64,000 nucleotides of DNA, taken from positions 248,001 through 312,000 of the forward strand of contig CAWDZK010000004.1 of assembly GCA_963807005.1 (NCBI GenBank), in the 5' to 3' direction. Position 1 is the stretch's first letter. Each line of letters starts with the position of its first letter. Source of the stretch: CAWDZK01 sp963807005. Its GTDB lineage: Bacteria > Actinomycetota > Actinomycetes > JACCUZ01. The translations under genes and the position numbers were made by a program. The notes below the pieces were generated by a model. The model saw only the letters and a list, made by a program, of their open reading frames with translations, was not told the origin of the DNA and ran no database searches. This document shows positions 8,450-16,949 of this stretch, one piece after another.

Positions 8450-10308
8450 TGGCTGTGGACCCGGTGGTGCTCGAGATCGTCGAGGGCTCGCTCGCGGCGA
8501 TCGAGAAGGAGGTCGAGACGGCGATCGGCCGTACCGCGCGGTCGCCCATGATCCGCGACGCGCACGACTTCCGGGCCGGCATCCACGACCGCAAGCTGCG
8601 CAAGCTCACCGGTCGGTCGTACTCCGCGCTGGTGCACCCGGTCGCACGTGACTTCCCGCTGGAGACGATGCGACCGGGCGACGTGTTCTTCCACAACGAC
8701 GTGTACCTGTCCGAGGGCGGCATCGGCCACCTGCCGGACCTGTGCGTGACCGTCCCGGTGTTCGTCGACGGCGACGACGGCCCCGAGGTGGTCGCCTTCG
8801 TCCAGGCGTTCGGGCACCACGACGACATCGGGGGAGCGGTGCCCGGGTCCATGCCGTCGAAGGCGACCTCGGTCTTCGAGGAGGGGCTGATGGTCCCGCC
8901 GATCAAGCTGTGGGACCAGGGCGTGCGCAACGACGCGGCGCTGCGCATCATGACCCGCAACTCGCGGATGCCCGACTCGTTGGCAGCCGACCTCGACGCC
9001 GAGTGCTCGGCCTGCCTGATGGGCTCGCGGCGCCTGGCGGAGCTGTTCACGCGGTACGGCCGCGAGACGGTCGAGGCGTGCTTCGACGGCATCGTCGACA
9101 AGACCACCGAGACCTACCGCCGGGAGATCCTGTCGCAGATCCCCGACGGCAGCTACGTGTGGGAGGACTACGCCGAGCACGACGGGGTCGACGAGCCGCG
9201 CCTGCACGCCCAGCGGATCACCCTGACGATGGACTCCACCCGCGAGCGGCCGCTGGTGCTGGACTTCACCGGCACCTCCCCGCAGGCGAAAGGCCCGATC
9301 AACCACTGCGGCGACTACGCCGACGGCAACTTCCTGGCCAAGTGGCTCGCGCCGATCCTGCGCAACCTGGCCGAGACCCCGGAGCGGATGGCCGAGCTGG
9401 ACGTCAACGAGGGCATCGTGCCGCTGATCGAGATGCGCTTCCCGCCGCCGGGCACGCTGCTGACGCCGGTCTTCCCGGCACCGACCAACGCGCGCACCTT
9501 CGTCATCCTGCGGCTGCTCGGAGTGCTGGCGGGGGTGCTGGCCAAGGCCGTCGACGGCCGGATGCCGGCCGACCAGGAGACCATCCGCTACACCGGCGTC
9601 TACGGCACCGACCGGGACGGCGAGCCCTATCTCATGCGCGAGGTGCTCGGCGGCGGCTCCGGTGGCCGCTGGTACGCCGACGGTGAGGACACCATCCACG
9701 TCGTCCCGGACTCCCGGAACCTGCCGACCGAGTTCACCGAGTCACGCTTCCCCTTCCTGGTCGAGCGGCTCGGGCTCGCGCAGGACTCCGGCGGGGCCGG
9801 GCGCTTCCGCGGCGGCCTCGGGTACGAGAAGCACATCCGGATGCTGCGCGACGCGCACTTCATGTCGATCGCGGACCGCTCGATCCTGGCCTGCTGGGGC
9901 GTGAAGGGCGGCCGGGCCGGCCGGTCGTTCGAGGTCACCATCGACCCTGGCGGCCCGGAGGAGCGCACCGTCGACGCGCTGGCCGACGCCGAGCCGGTGC
10001 GCGCCGGCCAGGTGATCCGGATCCGCACCACCGGTGGCGGCGGGTGGGGTGACCCGCTGGAGCGAGCGGTGACCGACGTCGTCCGTGACGTCGAGTGGGG
10101 CAAGGTCTCGGTGGACGCGGCCCGGACCGACTACGGCGTCGTGCTCGCTGTCGACGGTGCTGCCGCGACGGTCGACGAGGCAGCCACCAGCGCCCTGCGG
10201 GCCGACCTGCTCGGCCGGCGCACCGGTGCCGAGCCGTTCTTCGACCGCGGGCCCGGCTACGCGCGGCTGTCCGGCGGGGCGCCGTACGCCGACGTCGACG
10301 TGCTCTGA
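8449..10308 (+). CDS. hyuB: Hydantoinase B/oxoprolinase family subunit B
   Basis: This 619-residue protein is the partner subunit of HyuA. It has the family signatures FFHNDVYLSEGGIGHLPD near 82, the HHDDIGG segment near 124 that probably carries metal-ligand residues, and the C-terminal GGGGWGDPLERA. The ATG at 8449 shares bases with the hyuA stop and is preferred over upstream in-frame starts, which would lie inside hyuA. The length is normal for a separate B subunit; eukaryotic oxoprolinase fuses A and B. Whether it acts as N-methylhydantoinase, 5-oxoprolinase or a carboxylase is not decided by the sequence. The gene ends 20 bases before the convergent moaD-like gene. Confidence 0.88.
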   Translation: MAVDPVVLEIVEGSLAAIEKEVETAIGRTARSPMIRDAHDFRAGIHDRKLRKLTGRSYSALVHPVARDFPLETMRPGDVFFHNDVYLSEGGIGHLPDLCVTVPVFVDGDDGPEVVAFVQAFGHHDDIGGAVPGSMPSKATSVFEEGLMVPPIKLWDQGVRNDAALRIMTRNSRMPDSLAADLDAECSACLMGSRRLAELFTRYGRETVEACFDGIVDKTTETYRREILSQIPDGSYVWEDYAEHDGVDEPRLHAQRITLTMDSTRERPLVLDFTGTSPQAKGPINHCGDYADGNFLAKWLAPILRNLAETPERMAELDVNEGIVPLIEMRFPPPGTLLTPVFPAPTNARTFVILRLLGVLAGVLAKAVDGRMPADQETIRYTGVYGTDRDGEPYLMREVLGGGSGGRWYADGEDTIHVVPDSRNLPTEFTESRFPFLVERLGLAQDSGGAGRFRGGLGYEKHIRMLRDAHFMSIADRSILACWGVKGGRAGRSFEVTIDPGGPEERTVDALADAEPVRAGQVIRIRTTGGGGWGDPLERAVTDVVRDVEWGKVSVDAARTDYGVVLAVDGAAATVDEAATSALRADLLGRRTGAEPFFDRGPGYARLSGGAPYADVDVL

Positions 10309-10331
10309 GCGGGTCTGACCCCGACCGCTCA
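10306..10331. terminator. Bidirectional hairpin spanning two convergent stop codons
   Basis: TGAGCGG (10306-10312) and CCGCTCA (10325-10331) form a 7-base stem that begins with the hyuB TGA and ends with the TGA of the opposing moaD-like gene. An inner GTC/GAC pair extends it. Its symmetry fits a terminator serving both strands. Confidence 0.45.
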
Positions 10332-10634
10332 ACCGCCGGCCATGGCTCCGATCACCAGGAACGGCTCCTGACCTGCGACGACCCGCTCCGGCAACAGGGT
10401 GTCCGGCTCCTCGTGCGAGAGGTCCTCCTCGCAGGCGTAGAACCGCACGAACGCGCGACGCCGGGCCGTCGCGCGGTCGCGGATCGTTCCGAGCAGCATG
10501 GGGAACTCTGCCTCGAGGGCGTCGAGCACCGACCGCTGGGTGACCTCGCCGGGTACGGCGACGGTGACCTCGCCCTGCACCTTGGCCATCGCCCGCAGGT
10601 GCGCGGGCAGGACGACCCGGACCGACGTGGTCAT
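10329..10634 (-). CDS. MoaD/ThiS-family ubiquitin-like sulfur-carrier protein
   Basis: This 101-residue protein has the beta-grasp MoaD/ThiS pattern and ends in Gly-Gly (AMAGG), the residue pair that is adenylated and thiocarboxylated in sulfur carriers. Its start codon overlaps the stop of the upstream Asp-box gene (ATGA), so the two are probably co-translated. A longer reading frame exists upstream but runs inside the neighbour, so I chose the ATG at 10634. No moaE, thiG or E1-like enzyme is in the window. It could therefore serve a dedicated biosynthesis or simply be a conserved small partner of the propeller protein. The pairing is clear; the role is unknown. Confidence 0.8.
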   Translation of the reverse strand: MTTSVRVVLPAHLRAMAKVQGEVTVAVPGEVTQRSVLDALEAEFPMLLGTIRDRATARRRAFVRFYACEEDLSHEEPDTLLPERVVAGQEPFLVIGAMAGG

Positions 10635-11746
10635 GGCAGCGTCTGCACCTCGACGGACAGGACGGCCGGCAGGTCGCGGACGATGGGTGCCCACGAGTCG
10701 CCGGAGTCGTTCGACGCGTACACCTGGCCACCCGTGGTGCCGAAGTAGACGCCGCACGACTCGTGCCGGTCGACAGCCATCGCGTCGCGCAGGACGTTCA
10801 CGTAGCAGTCGCGCTGCGGCAGGCCGGTGGTCAGTGCCTCCCACTCGTCGCCGCCGGTGCGGCTCCGGTAGACCCGCAGCTTGCCCTCCGGCGGGAAGTG
10901 GTGGGAGTCGCTGGTGATGGGCACGACGTAGACGGTCTCCGGCTCATGCGCGTGCACCGAGATCGGGAAGCCGAAGTCGGTGGGGAGGTTGCCGCTGACC
11001 TCGTGCCAGGTGTCGCCGCCGTCCTTGCTGCGCATGACGTCCCAGTGCTTCTGCATGTAGAGCACGTCCGGGTTGTCCGGGTGCATGTCGATGCGGTGGA
11101 CGCAGTGGCCCACCTCGGAGTCCTGGTCGGGGATCTCACCCGACCGCAGGCCCTTGTTGATCGGTTGCCAGGTCTGGCCGCCGTCGGAGGTGCGGAACGC
11201 GCCCGCCGCCGAGATGGCGACGTACAGCCGGTCGGCGTCGGTGGGGTGCTGGACGATCGTGTGCAGGCACATGCCACCGGCGCCCGGCTGCCACTGAGGA
11301 CCGGTGTCGTGCTGGCGCAGGCCGGACAGCTCGGCCCAGCTCGTCCCGCCGTCGGTGGACTTGAACAGCGCCGCGTCCTCCACCCCGGCGTAGACGGTCT
11401 CGGCGTCGTGCAGCGAGGGCTCGAGGTGCCAGACGCGGGTGAACGCCCACGGGCGCAGCGAGCCGTCGTACCACTGGTGCTCGCCGGGGACGCCGTCGTA
11501 GCTGAAGTCGTTGCCGACCGTGTCCCAGGTGCTGCCACCGTCGTCGGAGCGCTGGATCACCTGGCCGAACCAGCCGCTGGTCTGGGAGGCGTACAGCCGG
11601 TCCGGGTTCGCCGTCGACCCCTTGAGGTGGTAGATCTCCCAGCCCGGGAAGTGCGGCCCCTCGACCTGCCAGTCCGTGCGCGCCTCGTCCGAGGTCAGGA
11701 CGAAGGCGCCCTTGCGGGTTCCGACCAGGACACGTGTGCCACCCAT
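10631..11746 (-). CDS. Asp-box (BNR) beta-propeller protein, sialidase-like fold
   Basis: The 371-residue protein contains at least six Asp-box repeats of the form S-x-D-x-G-x-T/S-W, for example SDDGGSTW, STDGGTSW, TSDGGQTW, SKDGGDTW and SNDSGDSW. They are spaced as in a six- or seven-bladed propeller. No signal peptide is visible; the N-terminus is MGGTRVLVGTRKGAFVL, so the protein is probably cytoplasmic. Annotation pipelines often call such proteins exo-alpha-sialidase. I see no FRIP motif or arginine triad, so I do not assign glycosidase activity. A strong Shine-Dalgarno GGAGGAG precedes the ATG. The gene overlaps the downstream moaD-like gene by 4 bases. Confidence 0.82.
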   Translation of the reverse strand: MGGTRVLVGTRKGAFVLTSDEARTDWQVEGPHFPGWEIYHLKGSTANPDRLYASQTSGWFGQVIQRSDDGGSTWDTVGNDFSYDGVPGEHQWYDGSLRPWAFTRVWHLEPSLHDAETVYAGVEDAALFKSTDGGTSWAELSGLRQHDTGPQWQPGAGGMCLHTIVQHPTDADRLYVAISAAGAFRTSDGGQTWQPINKGLRSGEIPDQDSEVGHCVHRIDMHPDNPDVLYMQKHWDVMRSKDGGDTWHEVSGNLPTDFGFPISVHAHEPETVYVVPITSDSHHFPPEGKLRVYRSRTGGDEWEALTTGLPQRDCYVNVLRDAMAVDRHESCGVYFGTTGGQVYASNDSGDSWAPIVRDLPAVLSVEVQTLP

Positions 11747-11858
11747 CCGTTGCTCCTCCGGTGCTCGTCGGGTCGTCTGGACGCTACTCGTCCCGCCCGA
11801 CTCTGGGGACTCCCGCAGCGTGGCGAACTCATCGGTCGGCTGCCAGCAGCGGTGCGGC

Positions 11859-12530
11859 TCAGCCCGGCAGCCCCCAGAACGGCCCGGCCAGTCCGACCTC
11901 GCGGAAGTAGGCGGCCGCGGTCGCCGGGTCGCGCCTGGTGTAGCCGCGGTCCAGCCGGCCCTCGTACCACCGGCTCGCCAGCCGCCACACGGTGCCGAGG
12001 TCCAGGACGTACCCCCTCGGCTCGCCCGCGTCCGCGAGCCAGCGGTCGACGCAGGCCTCGTCGCAGAACAGCCGCTGGTGTGCACAGGTGTGCACCACGT
12101 CGTCCCAGATGTGCGCGGTGGGCACCAGGAAGTGGGCCACCTCGTGGCCTGCGGGGGGACCGGCTCGGTCGACCACCCAGGACAGGGCGGCGCCGCAGCC
12201 GGGGCAGGTCGTGGCGACCAGTACCGAGGGCTCGCCGTCGAGCAGGTGGGGGAGCGCGAACGAGTCCCAGGCGCAGCCGCCCCACCACAGCGTCTCCCGG
12301 CCCATCACCGAGAAGCCGAGCGGGACCGCCGCGAACGGGTGCGCCATGACGACCACGCCGTCGCGGAGCACGACGTGGCGCGCCCCGGCGAGGCGGTCCA
12401 GTGCCGCCCTCAGCCCCTCGGTGGTGGTGCCCGCCTGCTCCGCAAGGCTGTCGTCGGGCGGCAGCCGGCCGTCCCGGGCGAAGGCCCGGTAGACGGCGAG
12501 CCGGACGTCCTCGTCGGTGCCCTCAGCCAC
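11859..12530 (-). CDS. MerB-like (alkylmercury lyase family) protein
   Basis: The 223-residue protein has an N-terminal winged-helix-like region (1-60) and then a MerB-type core. The catalytic triad of organomercurial lyase (Cys96, Asp99, Cys159 in the R831b enzyme) appears to be matched by Cys86 and Asp89 in GGCAWDSF and Cys156 in LFCDEAC, with similar spacing. Additional cysteines occur in a CPGC pair (109, 112), at 149 and at 160. No merA, merR, merT or merP lies nearby, so mercury resistance is not supported by context. Chromosomal MerB-like proteins of actinobacteria may have other roles. It starts with GTG and overlaps the methyltransferase end by 8 bases, so the two are probably co-expressed. 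Confidence 0.72.
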   Translation of the reverse strand: MAEGTDEDVRLAVYRAFARDGRLPPDDSLAEQAGTTTEGLRAALDRLAGARHVVLRDGVVVMAHPFAAVPLGFSVMGRETLWWGGCAWDSFALPHLLDGEPSVLVATTCPGCGAALSWVVDRAGPPAGHEVAHFLVPTAHIWDDVVHTCAHQRLFCDEACVDRWLADAGEPRGYVLDLGTVWRLASRWYEGRLDRGYTRRDPATAAAYFREVGLAGPFWGLPG

Positions 12531-13368
12531 CGCGACGAGCCGTCGTCACCCGGACCGTCTGCTGGACCACCAGGCTGCCGTCCGGTGCCTGCAGTGGCCG
12601 CAGCACGTCGAAGACGGCTTCCCGGACCACGGGCCGCTCCTGCTCCGGCACCGCCAGCCACAGGGCGCGGAGCCCCACGGTCCACGACCAGTCGTGCCAC
12701 GTGTCCAGGGAGTCGTACGAGACCGCGAGCGGGGACTCGGCAGTGTGCGCGTCCTCCAGCCCGGCCCCGGTCGTGAGGGCGGTCGTGGCCTCGGCGGTGG
12801 CGAACGGCCCGGCCTGCCCGCTGGTGCGGGCGTCGAGCACCGCCGGGGGAAGGTACGCCTCGAAGACCGCGTCGATGCGCGACCACACCTCGTCCCGCGT
12901 GCCGAAGGTGGTGAACCCCAGGCGGCCGCCAGGCACCAGCAGCTCACGCCAGGCCTGCAGTGCCGCCGCCGGGTCCGGCAGGAAGAACAGCACGAGTGAC
13001 GCGGCCACGACGTCGAAGGACGCGGTCGGAAGTCCGGGGTCGGAGGCGTCGCGCTCCAGCAGCTCGACCTCGTCGTACCCGCAGGCCGACAGGTCCGCCG
13101 CCAGCGCGCGCAGCATGCCGGTGGACAGGTCGATGCCGGTGACCCGGCCACCGGGCCGGACGGCGTCGGCCACCCGGGTCGTGACGGCGCCCCGGCCACA
13201 GCCGACGTCGAGGACGGCCTCGCCGGGCCGTGGGGCCAGGGGCTGGACCAGCAGGTCGGCGATCGGGCCGAAGTAGGCCACGCCGCCCTGGTCGTAGGCG
13301 TCCGCGAGGGCGTCGAAGGTCGCGACCACCCGGCGTACCTGCTCGCTCTGCTGCACCGACGACATCAT
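12523..13368 (-). CDS. Class I SAM-dependent methyltransferase
   Basis: The 281-residue protein has SAM-binding motif I VLDVGCGRG at 52-60 and a following acidic residue in TGIDLS. The motif II-like SFDVVAASLVLFFLPDP and the LVPGGRLGF strand follow. It belongs to the UbiE/Methyltransf_11 type. The acceptor is unknown. A much longer frame extends upstream, but the ATG at 13368 fits the family start, and a second ATG lies 3 bases further in. It is the first gene of a two-gene unit with the MerB-like gene, whose start it overlaps. The 58-base gap to the pgl stop upstream makes read-through from the pentose-phosphate operon possible. Confidence 0.8.
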   Translation of the reverse strand: MMSSVQQSEQVRRVVATFDALADAYDQGGVAYFGPIADLLVQPLAPRPGEAVLDVGCGRGAVTTRVADAVRPGGRVTGIDLSTGMLRALAADLSACGYDEVELLERDASDPGLPTASFDVVAASLVLFFLPDPAAALQAWRELLVPGGRLGFTTFGTRDEVWSRIDAVFEAYLPPAVLDARTSGQAGPFATAEATTALTTGAGLEDAHTAESPLAVSYDSLDTWHDWSWTVGLRALWLAVPEQERPVVREAVFDVLRPLQAPDGSLVVQQTVRVTTARRGG

Positions 13369-13426
13369 GGTGGGTCCACGGCCGGGCCGCCATGGTCTCG
13401 GGCACCAGCTGGCGCCCCGGTGGTTC

Positions 13427-14206
13427 TCAGGGCGAGGCGATCCGGCCCAGCCGGGCCGGGAGCCGCCCGGCGGCGGCCCGGTCCAGCAGCCACAGGGTCC
13501 GGTCCCTGCCGTGCGCGGCCGCGGCGGGTACCTGGTGCTCGCCGGCACCGGACAGGGCCATCGTCACCGCCTTCGCCTTGTCCTCGCCCGCCACCACGGC
13601 CCAGACCTCGCGGGAGCCCTGGACGACGCCGAAGCCGAGCGAGATCCGGGTGGGCGGCGGCTTGGGGGAGTTGCGCACCGCGAAGGCCGGCCGGTCGTCG
13701 TAGAGCGCCGGGTGCCCGGGGAACAGCGAGTTGATGTGGCCGTCGGGGCCGACGCCGAGCAGGCAGACGTCGAAGGCCGGAGCCGGGCCGTGGTCCTCCG
13801 GCCGGGCCGCCGCGGCGAGCTCGTCGACGTACCGGGCCGCGGCGGCGTCCACGTCGTCGCCGTCCGGGCCGTCGCTCGGTGCCATCGGGTGCACCCGGGC
13901 AGGGTCCAGCGGCACCTGGTCCAGCAGTGCCTCCCGGGCCAGCGTCTCGTTGCGCTCGGGGTCACCCGTCGGCAGGAACCGCTCGTCCCCCCACCAGATG
14001 TCCAGGCGGCGCCAGTCGACGGCGTCCCGCGCCGGGGAGCCGGCGACGGCCGCCAGGGTGGTGCGGGCGATCGAGCCGCCGGTGAGCACCAGCGACGCCT
14101 CACCGCGGGCCGACTGCACATCGACCAGCCGGGTGATGAGCCGGGCCGCCACGGCCGCCGCCAGCTCCTCCGGGTCCCGGTGCACGAGGACGGTGGGGGT
14201 GGTCAC
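13427..14206 (-). CDS. pgl: 6-phosphogluconolactonase
   Basis: This 259-residue enzyme hydrolyses 6-phosphoglucono-delta-lactone to 6-phosphogluconate, the second step of the oxidative pentose phosphate pathway in the cytoplasm. Family signatures are LVLTGGSIA near 40, WWGDERFLP near 71 and LGVGPDGHINSLFPGH near 150. The last contains the residues of the DevB/SOL family active site. It lies 7 bases after opcA and is the last core gene of the tkt-tal-pgi-zwf-opcA-pgl operon. Length and start (MTTPTVLVHRD) are typical. Confidence 0.95.
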   Translation of the reverse strand: MTTPTVLVHRDPEELAAAVAARLITRLVDVQSARGEASLVLTGGSIARTTLAAVAGSPARDAVDWRRLDIWWGDERFLPTGDPERNETLAREALLDQVPLDPARVHPMAPSDGPDGDDVDAAAARYVDELAAAARPEDHGPAPAFDVCLLGVGPDGHINSLFPGHPALYDDRPAFAVRNSPKPPPTRISLGFGVVQGSREVWAVVAGEDKAKAVTMALSGAGEHQVPAAAAHGRDRTLWLLDRAAAGRLPARLGRIASP

Positions 14207-14213
14207 GTCTGGG

Positions 14214-15365
14214 TCACCGCCCGCCCCGCTTCGTGGCTGCCTTGCGCGCCGCCACCTTCTTCTCGGTCCGCTTGGCGGTCGCAGCGGCCGCCTTCTTGGT
14301 CGTCGCCGCCTTCTTCCGGGTCGCCTTGCGAACCGCCGCGTCGGAGACCTTCGCCGGCTTCGACGCGGACTTCTTCTTCGACTGCGCGGACTTCGCCGAG
14401 CGGCGCTTCTCCGGATCCCGCCAGACGAGCGTGCGCATGGCCGGCCGGTCGTCGAGGTTCTTCTCCCCGGTGATCACGGACAGCGCGTCGGCGTAGGGCT
14501 GGTCGGCGTCCAGCCGGCGCAGCTCCTCGGCGATCAGCTCGCCCAGGTCGCGCCGCTTGAGCGGCAGCTGACGGTCGGTGATGCCGGTGCGCGACAGCGT
14601 CGCGAGGTAGCCGTCCGGCCGGTCGATGCGCAACCGGTCCCGGGAGCCGAAGCGCATCTCGACCGCCGTGACACCGGGGCCGCTGGAGTCGATCCGGCGG
14701 ACCTTGATGCCGAGCCGGGCGCCCAGCCAGCCGGCCAGCAGCGCGGCGCTCGGGTTGCCCCCCTCGGCGTGCACCTCCGCCGACGTCGGGACGTCGGCCA
14801 TGTCGTCGAAGGCCGAGGCCAGCAGCGCCCGCCAGGGGGTCGCGCGCGTCCAGGCGAGATCGGTGTCGCCTGGGGCGTAGTCCTTGGCCCGACGGCGCAG
14901 CGCGGCCATCGGGTCGTCGTCGGTCGTGGCGTCGGTGACCCGACGGCTCGCGAGGACGCCGAGCGCGTCCCAGGCGAGCTTGTCGGGTGTCGAGCCGTGC
15001 CACCAGGTCACGACGGGGGCGTCCGAGGCGAGCAGCGGCAGCACCACCGACTCCGCGTGCAGGGACAGCCGGCCGTACATCCGCATCATCACGGCCTCGT
15101 TGGCGCCCAGCCGGCCGCCCACCTGGACCTCGGCGTCCAGCCGGTCGTCGGCGTCCACCCGCCGGCGTACGACGACCAGCAGCCGGCACGGGTGCGCCGA
15201 CGCCGCCACGGTCGCCGCGCGCTGGGCCTCCTCGGCGTGGTCCTCCTCGGCCACCACCACGAGTGTGAGGGCGAGGCCCGATGCGAGGGCTCCGGCGGTG
15301 CGGCGCTCGGCCGCGAGCGTCTTGACGATCTCGGTGCCGTTGGTGTCCCACAGGATGGTGGTCAT
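14214..15365 (-). CDS. opcA: Glucose-6-phosphate dehydrogenase assembly protein OpcA with Lys/Ala-rich tail
   Basis: The first 320 or so residues match OpcA, the allosteric partner needed for full Zwf activity in actinobacteria and cyanobacteria. Examples are the start TTILWDTNGTEIVKTLA and the core around WWHGSTP and VEMRFGSRDRLRIDRPDGYL. The ATG directly abuts the zwf stop. The odd part is a C-terminal tail of about 65 residues made almost only of Lys, Ala, Arg, Thr and Ser, with SKKKSASKPAK and KKAATTKKAAAA segments. It resembles histone H1 or the tail of mycobacterial HupB and is in the same frame with no sign of a frameshift. It may bind nucleic acid or polyphosphate; that is inference. 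Confidence 0.93.
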   Translation of the reverse strand: MTTILWDTNGTEIVKTLAAERRTAGALASGLALTLVVVAEEDHAEEAQRAATVAASAHPCRLLVVVRRRVDADDRLDAEVQVGGRLGANEAVMMRMYGRLSLHAESVVLPLLASDAPVVTWWHGSTPDKLAWDALGVLASRRVTDATTDDDPMAALRRRAKDYAPGDTDLAWTRATPWRALLASAFDDMADVPTSAEVHAEGGNPSAALLAGWLGARLGIKVRRIDSSGPGVTAVEMRFGSRDRLRIDRPDGYLATLSRTGITDRQLPLKRRDLGELIAEELRRLDADQPYADALSVITGEKNLDDRPAMRTLVWRDPEKRRSAKSAQSKKKSASKPAKVSDAAVRKATRKKAATTKKAAAATAKRTEKKVAARKAATKRGGR

Positions 15366-16949
15366 CTACGGACGCCTCCAGACCCGGCCGTCACGCGCGA
15401 GCATCTCCTCGGCACCCTTCGGACCCCACTCGCCGGCCCGGTAGAGCTCGGGCTTGGTGCCGGCCCAGAACTCCTCCAGCGGGTCGATCACCTGCCAGGA
15501 CAGCTCGACCTCCTCGTTGCGCGGGAACAGGGTGGCGTCGCCGATCAGCACGTCCAGCAGCAGGCGTTCGTAGGCCTCCGGCGAGGACTCGGTGAACGCC
15601 TCGCCGTAGAGGAAGTCCATCGAGACGTCCCGGACCTCCATGGCCGAGCCCGGCACCTTGGAGCCGAACCGCAGCGTGACCCCCTCGTCGGGCTGGACCC
15701 GGATGACCAGCTGGTTGTGCCCGAGCTCCTCGGTGTCGGTCGCGGCGAAGGGCAGGTGCGGCGCCTTCTTGAACACCACGGCGATCTCGGTCACGCGCCG
15801 CGGCAGCCGCTTGCCGGTGCGCAGGTAGAACGGGACGCCGGCCCAGCGCCGAGTCTCGACCCCGAGCCGGACCGCGGCGTAGGTCTCGGTACGCGAGCTC
15901 TTCGGGACGTTCTCCTCGTCCAGGTAGGACACCACCCGGCGGCCGCCGAGCCAGCCCTGGTCGTACTGCCCGCGGATGGCGTAGCTCTCGAGGTCGCGCG
16001 GCAGCTCGATGGCGCCGAGCACCTTGGTCTTCTCCGTGCGGATCGCCTCGGCGTCGAACGCGACCGGCTCCTCCATCGCCGTGAGCGCCAGCAGCTGGAG
16101 CACGTGGTTCTGCAGGACGTCGCGGGCGGCCCCGGCTGTGTCGTAGAAGCCGGCACGGCCGCCGATCCCGACGTCCTCGGCCATCGTGATCTGGACCGAG
16201 TCGACGAAGTGGCCGTTCCACACCGGCTCGAACAGGGTGTTCGCGAACCGCAGTGCGAGGAGGTTCTGGACCGTCTCCTTGCCCAGGTAGTGGTCGATGC
16301 GGAAGACGTCCTGGGCCGTGAAGACCTCGTCGACGAGCCGGTTGAGGTCCATGCCGCTCTGCAGGTCGTGACCGAACGGCTTCTCCACGACCACTCGGCG
16401 CCAGCCGCCGCGCTCGGAGTTGTCGGCCATCCGGGTGCGCTGCATCTGCTTGAGGACCACGGGGAACATCGCCGGCGGGATGGACAGGTAGAAGGCCGCG
16501 TTGCCCTGGATGCCGTGCGACTCCTCCATCTCGATCAGGGTCGCCGCGAGGGTGTCGAACGCCGCGTCGTCGTCGAACGAGCCGGGGACGAACCGGATGC
16601 TGTCGGCCAGCCGCTGCCACACGTCCTCGCGGAAACCGGTGCGGGCCCCCTCCTCGGCGGCGGACCGGGCCAGCTGCGCGAAGTCACCGTCGCCCCAGTC
16701 GCGCCGGGCGAAACCGACCATCGCGAACCCGGGCGGCAGCAGTCCGCGGTTGGCCAGGTCGTAGACCGCCGGGATCAGCTTCTTGCGGGCCAGGTCGCCG
16801 GTGACGCCGAACACCACGAGCGCGCACGGGCCGGGGACCCGCGGCAGCCGCCGGTCGCGCGCGTCGCGCAGCGGGTTGTCGCGGACGACGTACCGCGGAG
16901 GGTGGTCGTCCGGCGGGATGTCCCGAAGCGGCGGGTAGCTCGCGGTCAC
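15366..16949 (-). CDS. zwf: Glucose-6-phosphate 1-dehydrogenase
   Basis: This 527-residue enzyme oxidises glucose 6-phosphate to the lactone with reduction of NADP or NAD, opening the oxidative pentose phosphate pathway. The Rossmann motif is GVTGDLARKKLIPAVYDL near 50. The catalytic segment RIDHYLGKETVQNLLALRF lies near 218, and VVEKPFGHDL near 190. It starts with GTG and overlaps the pgi stop by 4 bases; its stop abuts the opcA ATG. OpcA next door is its assembly and regulatory partner. Length and motifs are normal. Confidence 0.97.
   Translation of the reverse strand: MTASYPPLRDIPPDDHPPRYVVRDNPLRDARDRRLPRVPGPCALVVFGVTGDLARKKLIPAVYDLANRGLLPPGFAMVGFARRDWGDGDFAQLARSAAEEGARTGFREDVWQRLADSIRFVPGSFDDDAAFDTLAATLIEMEESHGIQGNAAFYLSIPPAMFPVVLKQMQRTRMADNSERGGWRRVVVEKPFGHDLQSGMDLNRLVDEVFTAQDVFRIDHYLGKETVQNLLALRFANTLFEPVWNGHFVDSVQITMAEDVGIGGRAGFYDTAGAARDVLQNHVLQLLALTAMEEPVAFDAEAIRTEKTKVLGAIELPRDLESYAIRGQYDQGWLGGRRVVSYLDEENVPKSSRTETYAAVRLGVETRRWAGVPFYLRTGKRLPRRVTEIAVVFKKAPHLPFAATDTEELGHNQLVIRVQPDEGVTLRFGSKVPGSAMEVRDVSMDFLYGEAFTESSPEAYERLLLDVLIGDATLFPRNEEVELSWQVIDPLEEFWAGTKPELYRAGEWGPKGAEEMLARDGRVWRRP

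Noticed and set aside
11859..12530. Evidence for a mercury-resistance operon
   Set aside because: Only a MerB-like protein is present; merA, merR, merT and merP are absent, so resistance cannot be claimed.
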